Positions 15,052 to 24,356 are shown, numbered from the stretch's first letter. The stretch: DNA of 64,000 nt from Veillonella sp. 3310 (GCF_003999875.1 NZ_RQVJ01000002.1:247069-311068); one strand, 5' to 3'. Made by a program: numbers and translations. Notes: a model not told the origin generated them from the letters alone.

Positions 15052-16593
15052 ATGGCTATTTCAGAAGAAGTACGACAACGATTTGCAGGGGAGTTTGAAA
15101 AGTTTCAAAAGGGAATTGAAGGTTTCTTTTCGAAAGAAATTGCTCCTAAAGATTTCAAAGGCATTGGTGGAGGATTCGGCAGTTATGCAGAACGAGGCTT
15201 TGAAAGTGCGATGTTGCGGTTACGGTTTTTTGGATCCCGTATTCTTCCATACCAAATGAAATTCTTAGTGAATGCAGTTAAAAAATATGATTTAAAATAT
15301 GTACATTTCACAACAGGTCAATGTATTCAATTCCATAAATTGCAAGGTGAGCAAATTTTAGAATTGTACAAAGAATGTTTTGAACATGATATCTATAACC
15401 GTGGTACTGGTGGAGATAACTTACGTAATGTAACAGCTAGCCCATTGCATGGTGTACATCCAGCTGAACCATTTGCTGTGACTCCCTATTTACAAGCGGT
15501 CAGTGAATACGCTGTATCTTTGATTGGTACACTAGCTTTGCCACGTAAGTATAAAATCGGTTTTTCTGTAGTCGATAATGAAGGTCATGCGAACTATAAA
15601 GACTTAGGATTTTTGGCAAAAGAAAATGGCAAGTTCGATGTTTACGCTGGCGGCGGTATCGGTGGCGGTTCTGCTTTTGGTTTCTTAGTGGATGAAGATA
15701 TTAATCCTAACGAGGTACTACATCACGTAGAAGGTATGTTACATTTGTATCATGAATTAGGTGACTTTAAGAATCGTGGTAAAGCACGTTCTCGCTTTAT
15801 TGCGCAACGTTTAGGGGAAGAGGAATTCCGTAAAGCATACCATGAATATTTAGCAAAATCGAAAGCGGCTCATGACTTAACATTGTCCGTAGAGCTATAT
15901 ACAGTGAAAAAAGTAGGTACTACTACGCCAACTACATCTTTAGCAGAACCACAAAAACAAGAAGGTTTGTATTATATTCAATACAAACCATTGGTGGGTA
16001 CACCACCGATGGATGTATTTGTGAAATTGTTTGATTACGTAGGTGGCTTAGAAGATACAGAAATCCGTATCTGCGGTGATGAATCTGTATATATCGTAAA
16101 CTTAACAGGTGAAGAAGCAGATGCAGTAGCAGCCATTATCGGTAATACACATGCGAAAAATAGTTTTGAAAATACGGTATCCTGTGTAGGTGCTACGATT
16201 TGTCAAATTGGTTTCCAAGATTCTTCTGGACTTGTGAAAGTAATCAAAGAAGCAGTTGAAGGCGCTGGTTTATCTACAGATCGCTTGCCACAATTACATG
16301 TATCTGGTTGCCCATCTTCCTGTGGCACTCACCAAGTAGGCAAACTAGGTTTCCATGGATTTACAAAAGTGGTGGATAAAAAACCTCAACCAGCTTTCAA
16401 AGTGTTCGTAAATGGTAATGGCGAAGTAGAAGGACAACGTATGTCTGATGAGTTAGGCGTGATTACTGTGGAGGATATCCCTAAATTCTTTATCGATTTA
16501 GTGAAAACACTTGAAGCGGCTGGTCAAGATTATGATACTTGGAATGCGGCGCATCCAGAGGGATTACAATCTATATTGGCAAAATATTTATAA
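15052..16593 (+). CDS. Sulfite/nitrite reductase hemoprotein (siroheme, 4Fe-4S)
   Basis: A 513-residue protein with two ferredoxin-like half-domains (HFTTGQCIQFHKL and a second near residue 340) flanking a siroheme domain. NRGTGGDNLRNVTASP is the siroheme-binding stretch. The 4Fe-4S ligands are the first pair in CVGATIC and the second in HVSGCPSSCG. Such enzymes reduce sulfite to sulfide or nitrite to ammonia with electrons from ferredoxin; no flavoprotein partner lies nearby, so the donor is unknown. I chose the ATG at 15052 with GGAGAGGAG at 15035-15043. A short repeat TAGAAATCAGTT occurs twice upstream (14906, 14973). Confidence 0.88.
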   Translation: MAISEEVRQRFAGEFEKFQKGIEGFFSKEIAPKDFKGIGGGFGSYAERGFESAMLRLRFFGSRILPYQMKFLVNAVKKYDLKYVHFTTGQCIQFHKLQGEQILELYKECFEHDIYNRGTGGDNLRNVTASPLHGVHPAEPFAVTPYLQAVSEYAVSLIGTLALPRKYKIGFSVVDNEGHANYKDLGFLAKENGKFDVYAGGGIGGGSAFGFLVDEDINPNEVLHHVEGMLHLYHELGDFKNRGKARSRFIAQRLGEEEFRKAYHEYLAKSKAAHDLTLSVELYTVKKVGTTTPTTSLAEPQKQEGLYYIQYKPLVGTPPMDVFVKLFDYVGGLEDTEIRICGDESVYIVNLTGEEADAVAAIIGNTHAKNSFENTVSCVGATICQIGFQDSSGLVKVIKEAVEGAGLSTDRLPQLHVSGCPSSCGTHQVGKLGFHGFTKVVDKKPQPAFKVFVNGNGEVEGQRMSDELGVITVEDIPKFFIDLVKTLEAAGQDYDTWNAAHPEGLQSILAKYL

Positions 16594-16601
16594 TGTATAT
16601 A

Positions 16602-16633
16602 AAAACGTTCTTACTTAGGTAAGGGCGTTTTTT
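16602..16633 (+). terminator. Terminator after the sulfite/nitrite reductase
   Basis: AAAACGTTCTTAC (16602-16614) pairs with GTAAGGGCGTTTT (16619-16631), with a TTAG loop and a T tail. Confidence 0.85.
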
Positions 16634-16795
16634 ACTTTTCGCCTCGTGAGTATCGGTTGATATAGGAGCTGTATTGTATTGAAGAATTACGATAGATACG
16701 GTATAATGAAAGAGATATCTCAAGATTGAGAATGCAAGCTTCATGGAGTATAGTCATGTAAGTTTTGTTCATAGAAGTATATATAGGAGAGTCCA

Positions 16796-17476
16796 ATGAA
16801 AAAAAGTACATTAGCATTAGTAGGCGCTATGGCATTTGCTACAACTTTTGCAGTAGCCCCACAAGCGCATGCTGAAATCAATGAATATTCTAATTTAAAT
16901 GATAAAACTGTGGTGGTGCGCCAACCAGGTCAATCCATGGTATTGTCCATGCGTGAAGTCGCAGGTATCTTTGTGGGCCGTTATGTAAAAGCAGCGGTTA
17001 GCTCTATTACATTAGATCCATCCAAAGGTAATTATCAGTACGTGGTGGTAGGTTATACACCAAAACAAAAAATTACTATTGATGTGGATGTTATTACTGG
17101 TAAGGTAGTACGTGAATTCCGCTCTAGCAAAGCAAAAGATGTAGCATCCAAGGTGTTCAATCCATTAAAAGTAATTTCTCCAAAAGAAGCAGAAGTAGCT
17201 GCTCGTGGTTTAGTGGGAGAAGGCTCTTTCACTAGAGGATGGGAAATCAAAGCGGAAAATAATGAAGTGGTGTACATTGTTCGTACCCAAGATACAGATG
17301 AAAAAGAATATAGTGTGAAAGTAGATGCTGTCACTGGAAAGGCACTTGAAAAAGGTGCGCCGATTGACTGGGCTAAAATCAAAGCAGATCGTTTGCGTAA
17401 TGATGGGGTAGGTAAGCCATTTACATTGCAACAAGAGCCAGAAGACACTGAGGCAGATCCTACAAAAACATTATAA
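16796..17476 (+). CDS. Secreted PepSY-domain protein
   Basis: A 226-residue protein with a clear signal peptide (lysines 2-3, hydrophobic core ALVGAMAFATTFAVA, cleavage probably after AHA at about residue 28). The mature part contains two PepSY-like modules: YQYVVVGYTPKQKITIDVDVI with TGKVV, and ISPKEAEVAARGL...NEVVYIVRTQ with VDAVTGKALEKG. PepSY domains are thought to inhibit proteases or to sense or bind in the cell envelope; the role here is unknown. GGAGAG precedes the ATG. The next gene begins 10 bases after the stop, so they may share an RNA although the functions look unrelated. Confidence 0.8.
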   Translation: MKKSTLALVGAMAFATTFAVAPQAHAEINEYSNLNDKTVVVRQPGQSMVLSMREVAGIFVGRYVKAAVSSITLDPSKGNYQYVVVGYTPKQKITIDVDVITGKVVREFRSSKAKDVASKVFNPLKVISPKEAEVAARGLVGEGSFTRGWEIKAENNEVVYIVRTQDTDEKEYSVKVDAVTGKALEKGAPIDWAKIKADRLRNDGVGKPFTLQQEPEDTEADPTKTL

Positions 17477-17486
17477 TAGGTGACGT

Positions 17487-18272
17487 ATGACATATAATAA
17501 TATTATATTTACCATTGAAAGTAATGTGGCAACCATCACATTTAATCGTCCAGAAGTGCAGAATGGCTTTAATGTGCCGATGTGTGAAGAAATTCTTGAT
17601 GCAATTCGCATAGTAAAAGAAACGGACGAGGCTCGTGTGTTGGTGTTCAAAGCAGAAGGCAAAGTCTTTTCTGTAGGTGGAGACTTAACAGAAATGAAAC
17701 GCGCTGTAGAGGAAGATGATACAGAATCTTTATTTGAAATTACTCATTTGGTGATGCAAATTTCTTTAGCTATGAAACAGCTACCAAAGCCTGTTGTGAT
17801 GTGTACCGATGGTGCTGTAGCAGGGGCGGCTTTCAATATGGTGTTGGCAGCGGATATGTGCGTGGCATCTACGAATAGTCGTTTTATTCAAGCTTTTGTG
17901 AATGTAGGTTTAGCTCCAGATGCAGGTGGCATGTACTTGTTAAGCCGCGCGGTAGGTATTAATCGCGCTATGCAACTGGCTATGACAGGAGAAGCGGTAA
18001 CTGCTGAAAAAGGTAAGGAATATGGTTTCGTCTATAAGGTGTGCGAACCAGAGATTCTAGAGCGTACTACAAATCGCTTGGTGCAACGCTTGGCAAAAGG
18101 TCCTGTTCACTCCTTCCGTGCTATGAAGCAAATGATGTGGGCTAGTTTCTTTACTAATTTTGAAGAATATGCAGAATTAGAAGTGAAGATTCAAAACTCT
18201 TTAGGAGCCACAGAAGACTTCCGAGAAGGTGTGCGTGCCTTTGCAGAAGGAAGACGACCAAAATTTAAATAA
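17487..18272 (+). CDS. Enoyl-CoA hydratase/isomerase family protein
   Basis: A 261-residue crotonase-fold enzyme. The CoA-binding and oxyanion regions are VFSVGGDLTEM and DGAVAGAAFNMVLAADMCVAS, followed by NVGLAPDAGGMYLLSRAVG. In classical hydratases the second glutamate lies in this last segment; here Asp (PDAGG) stands where Glu is often seen, so isomerase or another crotonase reaction is possible. The C-terminal trimerisation helix FREGVRAFAEGRRPKFK is complete. No other fatty-acid or butyrate genes lie nearby to name the substrate. Confidence 0.85.
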   Translation: MTYNNIIFTIESNVATITFNRPEVQNGFNVPMCEEILDAIRIVKETDEARVLVFKAEGKVFSVGGDLTEMKRAVEEDDTESLFEITHLVMQISLAMKQLPKPVVMCTDGAVAGAAFNMVLAADMCVASTNSRFIQAFVNVGLAPDAGGMYLLSRAVGINRAMQLAMTGEAVTAEKGKEYGFVYKVCEPEILERTTNRLVQRLAKGPVHSFRAMKQMMWASFFTNFEEYAELEVKIQNSLGATEDFREGVRAFAEGRRPKFK

Positions 18273-18276
18273 GAAA

Positions 18277-18320
18277 AAATGTTGAGGATACCAGTAGATG
18301 GTGTTCTCAACATTTTATTT
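18277..18320 (+). terminator. Terminator after the enoyl-CoA hydratase gene
   Basis: AAAATGTTGAG (18277-18287) pairs with CTCAACATTTT (18306-18316), with T-rich sequence after it. The interval 18321-18439 shows no further feature. Confidence 0.85.
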
Positions 18321-18439
18321 TATGAGGATTGCATTCTTCTTGCGGTAGGGATAAGATACTTGAAGATAGCGTAGTATCTGTAGCCAGAGGATAATATTTA
18401 AAGGGTAAGGGCGAAAAGATATTAACCGGTGCTGGGGAT

Positions 18440-18472
18440 AAAAAAAGAGGACTCTCCTAGAGAAGAGTCCTC
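18440..18472 (-). terminator. Terminator of guaC
   Basis: On the minus strand GAGGACTCT and AGAGTCCTC (18464-18472 and 18447-18455) form a 9-base stem, followed by seven T residues. Confidence 0.88.
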
Positions 18473-18484
18473 GTATAGTTGTGA

Positions 18485-19471
18485 TTAACGGTCGCCGTTA
18501 AAAATGGAGTTTTTAACGATAACGTAGTCAACTTTTTTGATAGCTTGTAGTGTAGTACCACCAGCGTAGGAGATAGAAGATTGTAAATCTTGTTCCATTT
18601 CAGTCAATGTATCGAAGATACTGCCTTTAGATTGGATCGTAATTTTTTTACCTTCTACGTTTTTGCGTTCCCCTTTTTGGTGCTCGGAAGCGCTACCGAA
18701 GTATTCTTTATATGTAACGCCATCGATAGTTACTTCTTTACCTGGGGATTCGATATGACCAGCGAATAAAGAGCCAATCATAACAAAGGAAGCGCCGAAA
18801 CGGATGGATTTGGCAATGTCACCGTGGTCACGGATACCGCCGTCAGCGATGATAGGTTTTGTAGCTGCTTTGGCACACCAACGAACAGCGGATAATTGCC
18901 AGCCACCAGTACCAAAACCAGTTTTTAATTTTGTAATACACACTTTACCAGGTCCGATACCTACTTTGGTAGCATCAGCTCCAGCATTTTCTAGTTCACG
19001 AACTGCCTCTGGTGTACCTACGTTACCAGCGATAACGAAACTTTCAGGAAGTTCACGTTTAATGTGTTGAATCATATCGATAACGCTGTTGGAATGACCG
19101 TGAGCAATATCGATGGTAATATATTCTGGGCATAGATTTGCTTCTTTTAATTCGTTTACGAATGCAAATTCCTCTGGTTTAACACCGATGGAAATAGATG
19201 CAAATAAACCTGCCTCATGCATGTCTTTTACAAAAGCCAAACGTTTTTCAGGTTGGAAGCGGTGCATGATATAGAAGTAGTTTTTAGCAGCTAATTCTTT
19301 GGCTAACTTTTCATCGATGATAGTTTGCATATTAGCTGGCACAATTGGTAAACGGAACGTACGATTTCCCAGTTTCACAGTTGTGTCACATTCGCTACGG
19401 CTAGATACGATACACTTGTTCGGTATCAATTGCACGTCTTCATAATCGAAAATGTTTGTAGTATTGATCAT
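18485..19471 (-). CDS. guaC: GMP reductase
   Basis: A 328-residue TIM-barrel enzyme that converts GMP to IMP with NADPH, recycling guanine nucleotides. The start [11 protein letters not shown], the catalytic cysteine loop [11 protein letters not shown], the substrate-binding [20 protein letters not shown] and the SASEHQKGE loop identify it. There is no CBS insert, which separates it from IMP dehydrogenase, and the length matches the GuaC group common in Firmicutes. The ATG is at 19471 with AGGGGG upstream. It is a single-gene unit on the minus strand, with its own promoter and terminator. Confidence 0.94.
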   Translation of the reverse strand: MINTTNIFDYEDVQLIPNKCIVSSRSECDTTVKLGNRTFRLPIVPANMQTIIDEKLAKELAAKNYFYIMHRFQPEKRLAFVKDMHEAGLFASISIGVKPEEFAFVNELKEANLCPEYITIDIAHGHSNSVIDMIQHIKRELPESFVIAGNVGTPEAVRELENAGADATKVGIGPGKVCITKLKTGFGTGGWQLSAVRWCAKAATKPIIADGGIRDHGDIAKSIRFGASFVMIGSLFAGHIESPGKEVTIDGVTYKEYFGSASEHQKGERKNVEGKKITIQSKGSIFDTLTEMEQDLQSSISYAGGTTLQAIKKVDYVIVKNSIFNGDR

Positions 19472-19524
19472 TATTTGTTGCCCCCTAAATAGACAGAATT
19501 GGGATTACGACATAATCCTTATCT

Positions 19525-19553
19525 ATTATACATAAGACCTCCTATCTTGGCAA
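19525..19553 (-). promoter_or_regulatory. Promoter of guaC
   Basis: Minus strand TTGCCA (19548-19553), a 17-base gap and TATAAT (19525-19530). A small hairpin GGATTA/TAATCC (19502-19518) lies in the leader. TTGTTGCC over the -35 is complementary to GGCAACAA at the ribosome site (19475-19482). Confidence 0.65.
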
Positions 19554-19728
19554 CAAGGGGGCGGATATACTTAGTCATCTTTGATATGCTAATTTGTACT
19601 AGGGGAATGCCCTGTTTTGTGAAAAAATATATAGATAAAAATAGATTAAAAGTGATACAATATAAAGAATAAATAAAAGTAATTTGATAATGTATTTCAA
19701 TGTATTATAGTGTGAAAAGGAGATAGAT

Positions 19729-20283
19729 ATGAGTTATACAAGTTCAAGCAAAACAAAAATGTTAGTAGAAGGCGGTCTAGTTATTGCTATGGCTCAAATT
19801 TTAAGTATGTATGTCATCTATCAAATGCCACAAGGTGGCGCTGTGAAAGCAGCTAACTTGGTGCCATTGTTAATTTATGCCTATCGTTGGGGTGGTCGTG
19901 CGGGCATCTTAACTGGTATTGCCTATGGAATTGTTCATTTTCTATTGGGATTTAAATTCTCTATTCATTATATGAGTATCGTATTGGACTATATCCTAGC
20001 CTATGGTGCGATCGGTATTGCTGGTTTCTTCGGCGGTTCTGGTACTGGGAAAGCCTTCTTTGGGGCTGTTTATGCAATCTTAACTCGCTTTGCTATGTCT
20101 GCCATTAGCGGTGTGGTAGTGTTTGGGTCCTATGCACCAGAGGGAACAAGCCCTTGGATTTACTCTTTAACGTATAATGCAACATATATGTTGCCAGACA
20201 TGGTGATTAATTTAGTGGTATTAGCGTTGTTATATGTGCCAGTAATGCGTGGATTAGGTCGTGTGACACCGACTCATAAATAA
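19729..20283 (+). CDS. thiT: ECF transporter S component, thiamine-specific type (ThiT-like)
   Basis: A 184-residue membrane protein with about six hydrophobic segments. The N-terminal part LVEGGLVIAMAQILSMYVIYQMPQGG, the LVPLLIYAYRWG loop and the LDYILAYGAIGIAGFF helix match ThiT, the substrate-binding subunit that captures thiamine and works with shared EcfA/A'/T subunits encoded elsewhere. Length and the acidic/aromatic pattern fit. I looked for a TPP riboswitch in 19560-19728 and did not find the conserved CTGAGA core, so control of this copy is unclear. AAAAGGAGAT precedes the ATG; a TACAAT at about 19659 could be a -10. Confidence 0.82.
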   Translation: MSYTSSSKTKMLVEGGLVIAMAQILSMYVIYQMPQGGAVKAANLVPLLIYAYRWGGRAGILTGIAYGIVHFLLGFKFSIHYMSIVLDYILAYGAIGIAGFFGGSGTGKAFFGAVYAILTRFAMSAISGVVVFGSYAPEGTSPWIYSLTYNATYMLPDMVINLVVLALLYVPVMRGLGRVTPTHK

Positions 20284-20309
20284 GAAAAGAGCTAGGACAG
20301 GAGATATGT

Positions 20310-21455
20310 ATGATTTCTGAATTAGGAATTATTGTATTAGCGGGTGGACTTAGCACTCGCATGGGAACAGATAAGACGAGATTGCCTTGGGGTAGCACAA
20401 CTTTGTTAGGGGAAATGCTCCGCAAGGCGGTCCTTACAGAATGTGGAGAAATTTTAGTCTCCATCAATCGAGAATTAGAAGAGTCAGAGGCACATATTAT
20501 TGAAGAGGCTCGTTCCTTTGGCCGAGATATTCAATTAGTGCCAGATACGATTGCTATGAAAGGCCCTTTAAGTGGATTGCAGTCGGCTCTTTCAGTAGGA
20601 ACTAGAGAAGCCTATATTGTGGTATCTGCAGATATGCCGTGGTTTTCCTTTCACTGGTTGCCATCTTGGGAAGTGCATATCGATACATTTTTCCAAGGAG
20701 AATTATTAGCCATGGTTCCCTATGTAGGTTTGCAAGAGTACGAACCGTTGGCAGCCATTTATAAACGGTCCGTACTAGATACGATTCAAGAAGCCCTAGA
20801 CGGTGAAGATGTATCTATGCATGGAATTTTGGACAAGATTCCCTATATGGAAATGGATATGAGTGAAGAAGCAGAGCTATATAGCAATGTGAATACTCGA
20901 TTATCTTATAAATTGGCGAAAGCTAAATCTGCCAATCGTGAACGGTCTGTGCCGATTGTGACCATTAGTGCAAGCCAATCTAAATCGGGGAAAACTACAG
21001 TGGCTACAGCTTTGATTAAGGCGCTTTCAGAGCGAGGCATTGTGGTGGGCATGGTGAAAAGTGATGGCCATGGATTTTCCATGGATAAGGAAGGCACTGA
21101 TACATGGAAAGCTAGTCAATCAGGGGCGAAGGCAGTGGCCATAGCGGGACCGAATGGATATGCGATGATGGTCCATGGTGAAAGTATGCAACGTCAACAA
21201 CAATTAATTCGGTTGGCCAATGAAATGCCCGTGGATTTAGTACTCTTAGAAAGTCGCAGCCATGGAGTGGCGCCGATCATTGAAGTGGTCCGTGCAAACC
21301 ATAATGAAATGAGACTGCCGCAGTTAGAAGAGATTGTAGCAGTAGTGACAGATATAGAAGACACATTAGAAGGAAATACGATTTGTGAACAGTTCAATTT
21401 CAGTGAGGAAGATATGGAACGGTTAGCAGATTGGATATTGAAGGAGTTGTTATAA
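20310..21455 (+). CDS. mobA: MobA-MobB fusion, molybdenum cofactor guanylylation
   Basis: A 381-residue two-domain protein. Residues 1-195 are MobA, the guanylyltransferase that attaches GMP to molybdopterin: IVLAGGLSTRMGTDK is the nucleotide-binding loop, and SADMPWFSF carries the metal-binding aspartate. Residues about 205-381 are MobB, a GTP-binding accessory protein, with the P-loop ISASQSKSGKTTV and the MVKSDGHGFSMDKEGTDT motif. Fusion of the two is known in several anaerobes. It overlaps the moeA start by one base (TAATG), so both cofactor steps are made together. Molybdoenzyme genes are not in the window. Confidence 0.9.
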   Translation: MISELGIIVLAGGLSTRMGTDKTRLPWGSTTLLGEMLRKAVLTECGEILVSINRELEESEAHIIEEARSFGRDIQLVPDTIAMKGPLSGLQSALSVGTREAYIVVSADMPWFSFHWLPSWEVHIDTFFQGELLAMVPYVGLQEYEPLAAIYKRSVLDTIQEALDGEDVSMHGILDKIPYMEMDMSEEAELYSNVNTRLSYKLAKAKSANRERSVPIVTISASQSKSGKTTVATALIKALSERGIVVGMVKSDGHGFSMDKEGTDTWKASQSGAKAVAIAGPNGYAMMVHGESMQRQQQLIRLANEMPVDLVLLESRSHGVAPIIEVVRANHNEMRLPQLEEIVAVVTDIEDTLEGNTICEQFNFSEEDMERLADWILKELL

Positions 21456-22693
21456 TGCAAGTAGTAACAGTAGAAGAAGGCTTGCAACGATTAGAAGCTC
21501 CTTTTACAGATAGTGCGTATACCCTTGCGATAGAGTCTGTTCCTATTGGACAAGCCTATGGCAGAGTATTAGGGGCAACGGCGCTAGCTAAGATGGATTA
21601 TCCGCCTTTTAGGCGATCGGCCATGGATGGGATTGCTATTCGTTATACTGCTGATACAAGGTCATATCGTATGTTGGAGACGATTGGTGCAGGGGAAGTG
21701 TTTCAAGGTCAATTAGAGCCCGGTGAAGGAATCCATATTATGACGGGTGCCATGGTACCAGATACGGCAGATACAGTGGTAGTAAAAGAAGCGCTAACTT
21801 GGAGTAATGAAACAGAAGTGATAGTACCTAGTCGAATCGAAGTAGGTCAACATATTATCCTCGCAGGGGAAGATATACAAATTGGTCAGGAATTATTGCC
21901 TGCTGGTACTGTGTTGGAAGCAGAGCAAGTAGGGACCTTAGCAGGGCAGGGATATAGTGAAGTCTCTGTATACCGAAAACCAAGAGTGATTGTGCTCACC
22001 ACAGGCCGTGAAGTACAAGATCCAACTGAGACACTACGAGTAGGGCATATTTATAATTCCAATCGGTATTTACTAGAAGGTACTTTATATGCACTAGGCG
22101 TTGATGTGGTGGGAGTAGCTCATTTGTCAGATGCGCCAGGTACGGTAGATGGTAATATTGCCACTGTACAACATATGCTAGATACATTGGGACCAGTAGA
22201 TATGATTGTTAGCACTGGCGGTGTATCTGTAGGTGACTATGATACGATGCCGGAATTGTATGAACGTTTAGGCGCTAATACATTGTATCGACGTTTACAG
22301 ATGCGTCCAGGAGCAGCTTCTTTTGGAGGTATTATTACAGCTAGGGGACATCATACATGGTGTATGGGCTTATCTGGAAATCCTACAGCAGCAATGAATC
22401 AGTTTTATTTATTGGTGTTGCCTGTGTTGGAACGCTTATCTGGACGGACGGTGATACGTCGTTGGATAGATTGCCACCTAGGTGAAGTTGTAGATAGAAA
22501 ACATCCATTAGATCGTTATTATCAAGGGCATATTCTGTATAAAGGAGGCTCTTGCTGGGCCTATCCTAATTTAGGGATGACCTCAGGTGGTTTAAAAGCT
22601 TTATCAGTAGCAAATGGATTGATCAAGATTCCTGGTAATAGTGAACGACTAGAGCGGGGTTCTATAGTGAAAGTGTTCCCTTTTAGTCGATAA
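21455..22693 (+). CDS. moeA: Molybdopterin molybdenumtransferase MoeA
   Basis: A 412-residue enzyme that inserts molybdate into adenylated molybdopterin. The signatures are DYPPFRRSAMDGIAIR near residue 50, the IMTGAMVPDTADTVV domain, the catalytic VSTGGVSVGDYD (molybdopterin-binding) and GLSGNPTAAMNQF. A C-terminal domain IV of about 70 residues ends the protein at typical length. The ATG at 21455 overlaps the mobAB stop; AAGGAG lies at 21441-21446. An in-frame ATG at 21431 lies in the end of mobAB without a ribosome site, so it was not used. Confidence 0.93.
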   Translation: MQVVTVEEGLQRLEAPFTDSAYTLAIESVPIGQAYGRVLGATALAKMDYPPFRRSAMDGIAIRYTADTRSYRMLETIGAGEVFQGQLEPGEGIHIMTGAMVPDTADTVVVKEALTWSNETEVIVPSRIEVGQHIILAGEDIQIGQELLPAGTVLEAEQVGTLAGQGYSEVSVYRKPRVIVLTTGREVQDPTETLRVGHIYNSNRYLLEGTLYALGVDVVGVAHLSDAPGTVDGNIATVQHMLDTLGPVDMIVSTGGVSVGDYDTMPELYERLGANTLYRRLQMRPGAASFGGIITARGHHTWCMGLSGNPTAAMNQFYLLVLPVLERLSGRTVIRRWIDCHLGEVVDRKHPLDRYYQGHILYKGGSCWAYPNLGMTSGGLKALSVANGLIKIPGNSERLERGSIVKVFPFSR

Positions 22694-22747
22694 ACAGAAT
22701 AAAGAAACAATAATATGAATAAAAACTCTATTTTATAAGAAGTAATC

Positions 22748-22776
22748 TTGTGGAAATAGAAATAATTTGATATAAT
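22748..22776 (+). promoter_or_regulatory. Promoter of the first dicarboxylate symporter
   Basis: TTGTGG (22748-22753), 17 bases and TATAAT (22771-22776). The sequence after the -10, TTCTATAGAATTTTA, is repeated at the second symporter promoter. Confidence 0.7.
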
Positions 22777-22807
22777 AATTCTATAGAATTTTATAAGTAA
22801 GGTCTGC

Positions 22808-22845
22808 AAAGAGACACATCGTACACGTACCCTGTGCCTCTTTTT
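22808..22845 (+). promoter_or_regulatory. Leader hairpin with T run (possible attenuator), first symporter
   Basis: AAAGAGACACA pairs with TGTGCCTCTTT, with GTACACGTAC in the loop, followed by a T run, between the promoter and the gene. A terminator in this position would stop transcription before the coding region unless relieved. The same design is found at 24890-24928. Confidence 0.55.
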
Positions 22846-22887
22846 GTATGGTCTTTTAAAGGGTAGTATTAAGAAAAAGGAGATTCT

Positions 22888-24201
22888 ATGGCAGTACTAA
22901 AAAGACTTGGCTTATCTGGTTGGATTGTCATTGGCCTATTAGCGGGCGTACTAGTAGGTTCAGTAGCACCAGATTTTGCAAAACAATTAAAACCATTAGG
23001 TGATGTATTTATTCGTATGATTAAAATGATCGTAGTACCGTTGATTTTTAGTTCCCTTGTAATGGGTATTGCTGGTACAGGTGACTTTAAGAAATTAGGT
23101 CGTTTAGGGGGCAAAGCCATTTTATGGTTTGAAATTGCCACTACGATTGCATTATTTGTAGGTTTATTTGTAGTTAACGTATTTGAACCGGGCGTAGGCG
23201 TTAACCTAACAGCTACTGGTAATGCGGTAGATATTGCTAATAAAGCGGCTGCGAAGGGTGAGATGGATCATATCCAAATGTTGGTAAACATCATTCCAAC
23301 GAATATCGTAGATGCCATGGCTCGTGGTGATATGTTGCAAATTATCTTCTTTAGCTGTATGTTTGCCATTGCTGCAGCAAGTATTGGTAAAGAAGGAAAA
23401 CAAATTGTTGAGCTTTCCAAAGATTTAGCACACATCATGTTCAAAGTGACACACTATGTAATGTATGTGTCTCCTATTGGTATCTTCGGTGCCATTGCGT
23501 ACACAGTAGGTAACTTCGGATTAGGTATGCTAGTACCATTGTTGAAACTTGTGTTTACATTATATGGTGGTTTGGCATTATTCTTAATTATTGTGATTGC
23601 AATCGGTTCTTTCTTTACGAAAGTTAACTTATTCAAACTTGGTAAAGTGTTGAAAGAGCCAATCGTGTTAGCATTCTCTACAGCGGCTTCTGAAGCTGCG
23701 TTGCCAATTGCGATGGAAAAATTAAAAAAAGTAGGCATTCCAAACCAAGTGGTAAGTTTTGTGTTACCGTTGGGATACACATTTAACTTGGATGGATCCA
23801 CATTGTATTCTTCTCTAGCAGTGGTGTTTATCTCCCAAGTGTACGGGATACCATTCCCTATTGAACAACAATTGTTGATGGTATTAACATTGATGTTGTC
23901 TACCAAAGGGATTGCCGCAGTACCGGGGGCATCCTTGATCGTTATTGCCGGAACAGCAGCAGCCTTTGGCTTGCCAGTAGAAGGCTTAGCCTTAATTCTT
24001 GGTGTAGACCGTATCCTAGATATGGCTCGTACGGTATGTAACTTATCTGGTAACTGTCTAGCAGCAGCCATTGTAGGTCGTTGGGAAAACGAAGTATCTG
24101 CGGAACGCTTAACAGAGTTAATGGAACATCCGTTGACTGACGAAGAAGTCGAGGCATTAGAACAAGCTAGTTTTGAACATGTTGGTAAACAACAGGCATA
24201 A
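22888..24201 (+). CDS. Dicarboxylate/amino acid:cation symporter (DAACS family), copy 1
   Basis: A 437-residue membrane transporter of the GltP/DctA family. The N-terminus LGLSGWIVIGLLAGVLVGSVAPDFAK, the motif MIKMIVVPLIFSSLVMGIAG, the first re-entrant loop AFSTAASEAALPIAMEK (serine-rich in relatives) and the cation/substrate motif LPLGYTFNLDGSTLYSS are intact. Family members import glutamate, aspartate or C4-dicarboxylates with Na+ or H+; which one applies cannot be told. It is followed by a MITE and 600 bases without genes, then by a paralogue that looks about four-fifths identical. AAAAGGAGATT precedes the ATG. Confidence 0.9.
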   Translation: MAVLKRLGLSGWIVIGLLAGVLVGSVAPDFAKQLKPLGDVFIRMIKMIVVPLIFSSLVMGIAGTGDFKKLGRLGGKAILWFEIATTIALFVGLFVVNVFEPGVGVNLTATGNAVDIANKAAAKGEMDHIQMLVNIIPTNIVDAMARGDMLQIIFFSCMFAIAAASIGKEGKQIVELSKDLAHIMFKVTHYVMYVSPIGIFGAIAYTVGNFGLGMLVPLLKLVFTLYGGLALFLIIVIAIGSFFTKVNLFKLGKVLKEPIVLAFSTAASEAALPIAMEKLKKVGIPNQVVSFVLPLGYTFNLDGSTLYSSLAVVFISQVYGIPFPIEQQLLMVLTLMLSTKGIAAVPGASLIVIAGTAAAFGLPVEGLALILGVDRILDMARTVCNLSGNCLAAAIVGRWENEVSAERLTELMEHPLTDEEVEALEQASFEHVGKQQA

Positions 24202-24233
24202 TTAGTTTTACTGATAGCATTGAAATAGTACAT

Positions 24234-24356
24234 AAGGGGCTGTAACAAAATAGAGCCAAATAAAACAGAGGAAAGTTGATCAAAAAGTATCAACTTTCCT
24301 CTATTTTTTATATTTTATAGGTAAATGTAAATATGTACATTTTGTTACAGGCCCTT
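24234..24356. mobile_element. MITE derived from the IS1182-type element
   Basis: A 123-base element with inverted ends AAGGGGCTGTAACAAAAT (24234-24251) and the complement at 24339-24356 (17 of 18). The first 85 bases nearly match the right end of the IS at 8990-10889 (read on the other strand) and the last 30 match its left end, so it is the IS with its middle removed. It contains a perfect 14-base stem (24267-24280 with 24289-24302) followed by TTTTTT, which would also terminate the upstream symporter transcript. Confidence 0.85.

Noticed and set aside
19560..19728. TPP riboswitch before the ThiT-like gene
   Set aside because: The sequence CTAGGGGAATGCC looked like the start of a TPP aptamer, but the conserved CTGAGA core and the second arm are absent.
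23454..24293. Long minus-strand frame opposite the first symporter
   Set aside because: It mirrors a strongly conserved transporter gene, is rich in Asn/Thr/Ile as expected for an antisense frame, and has no ribosome site.
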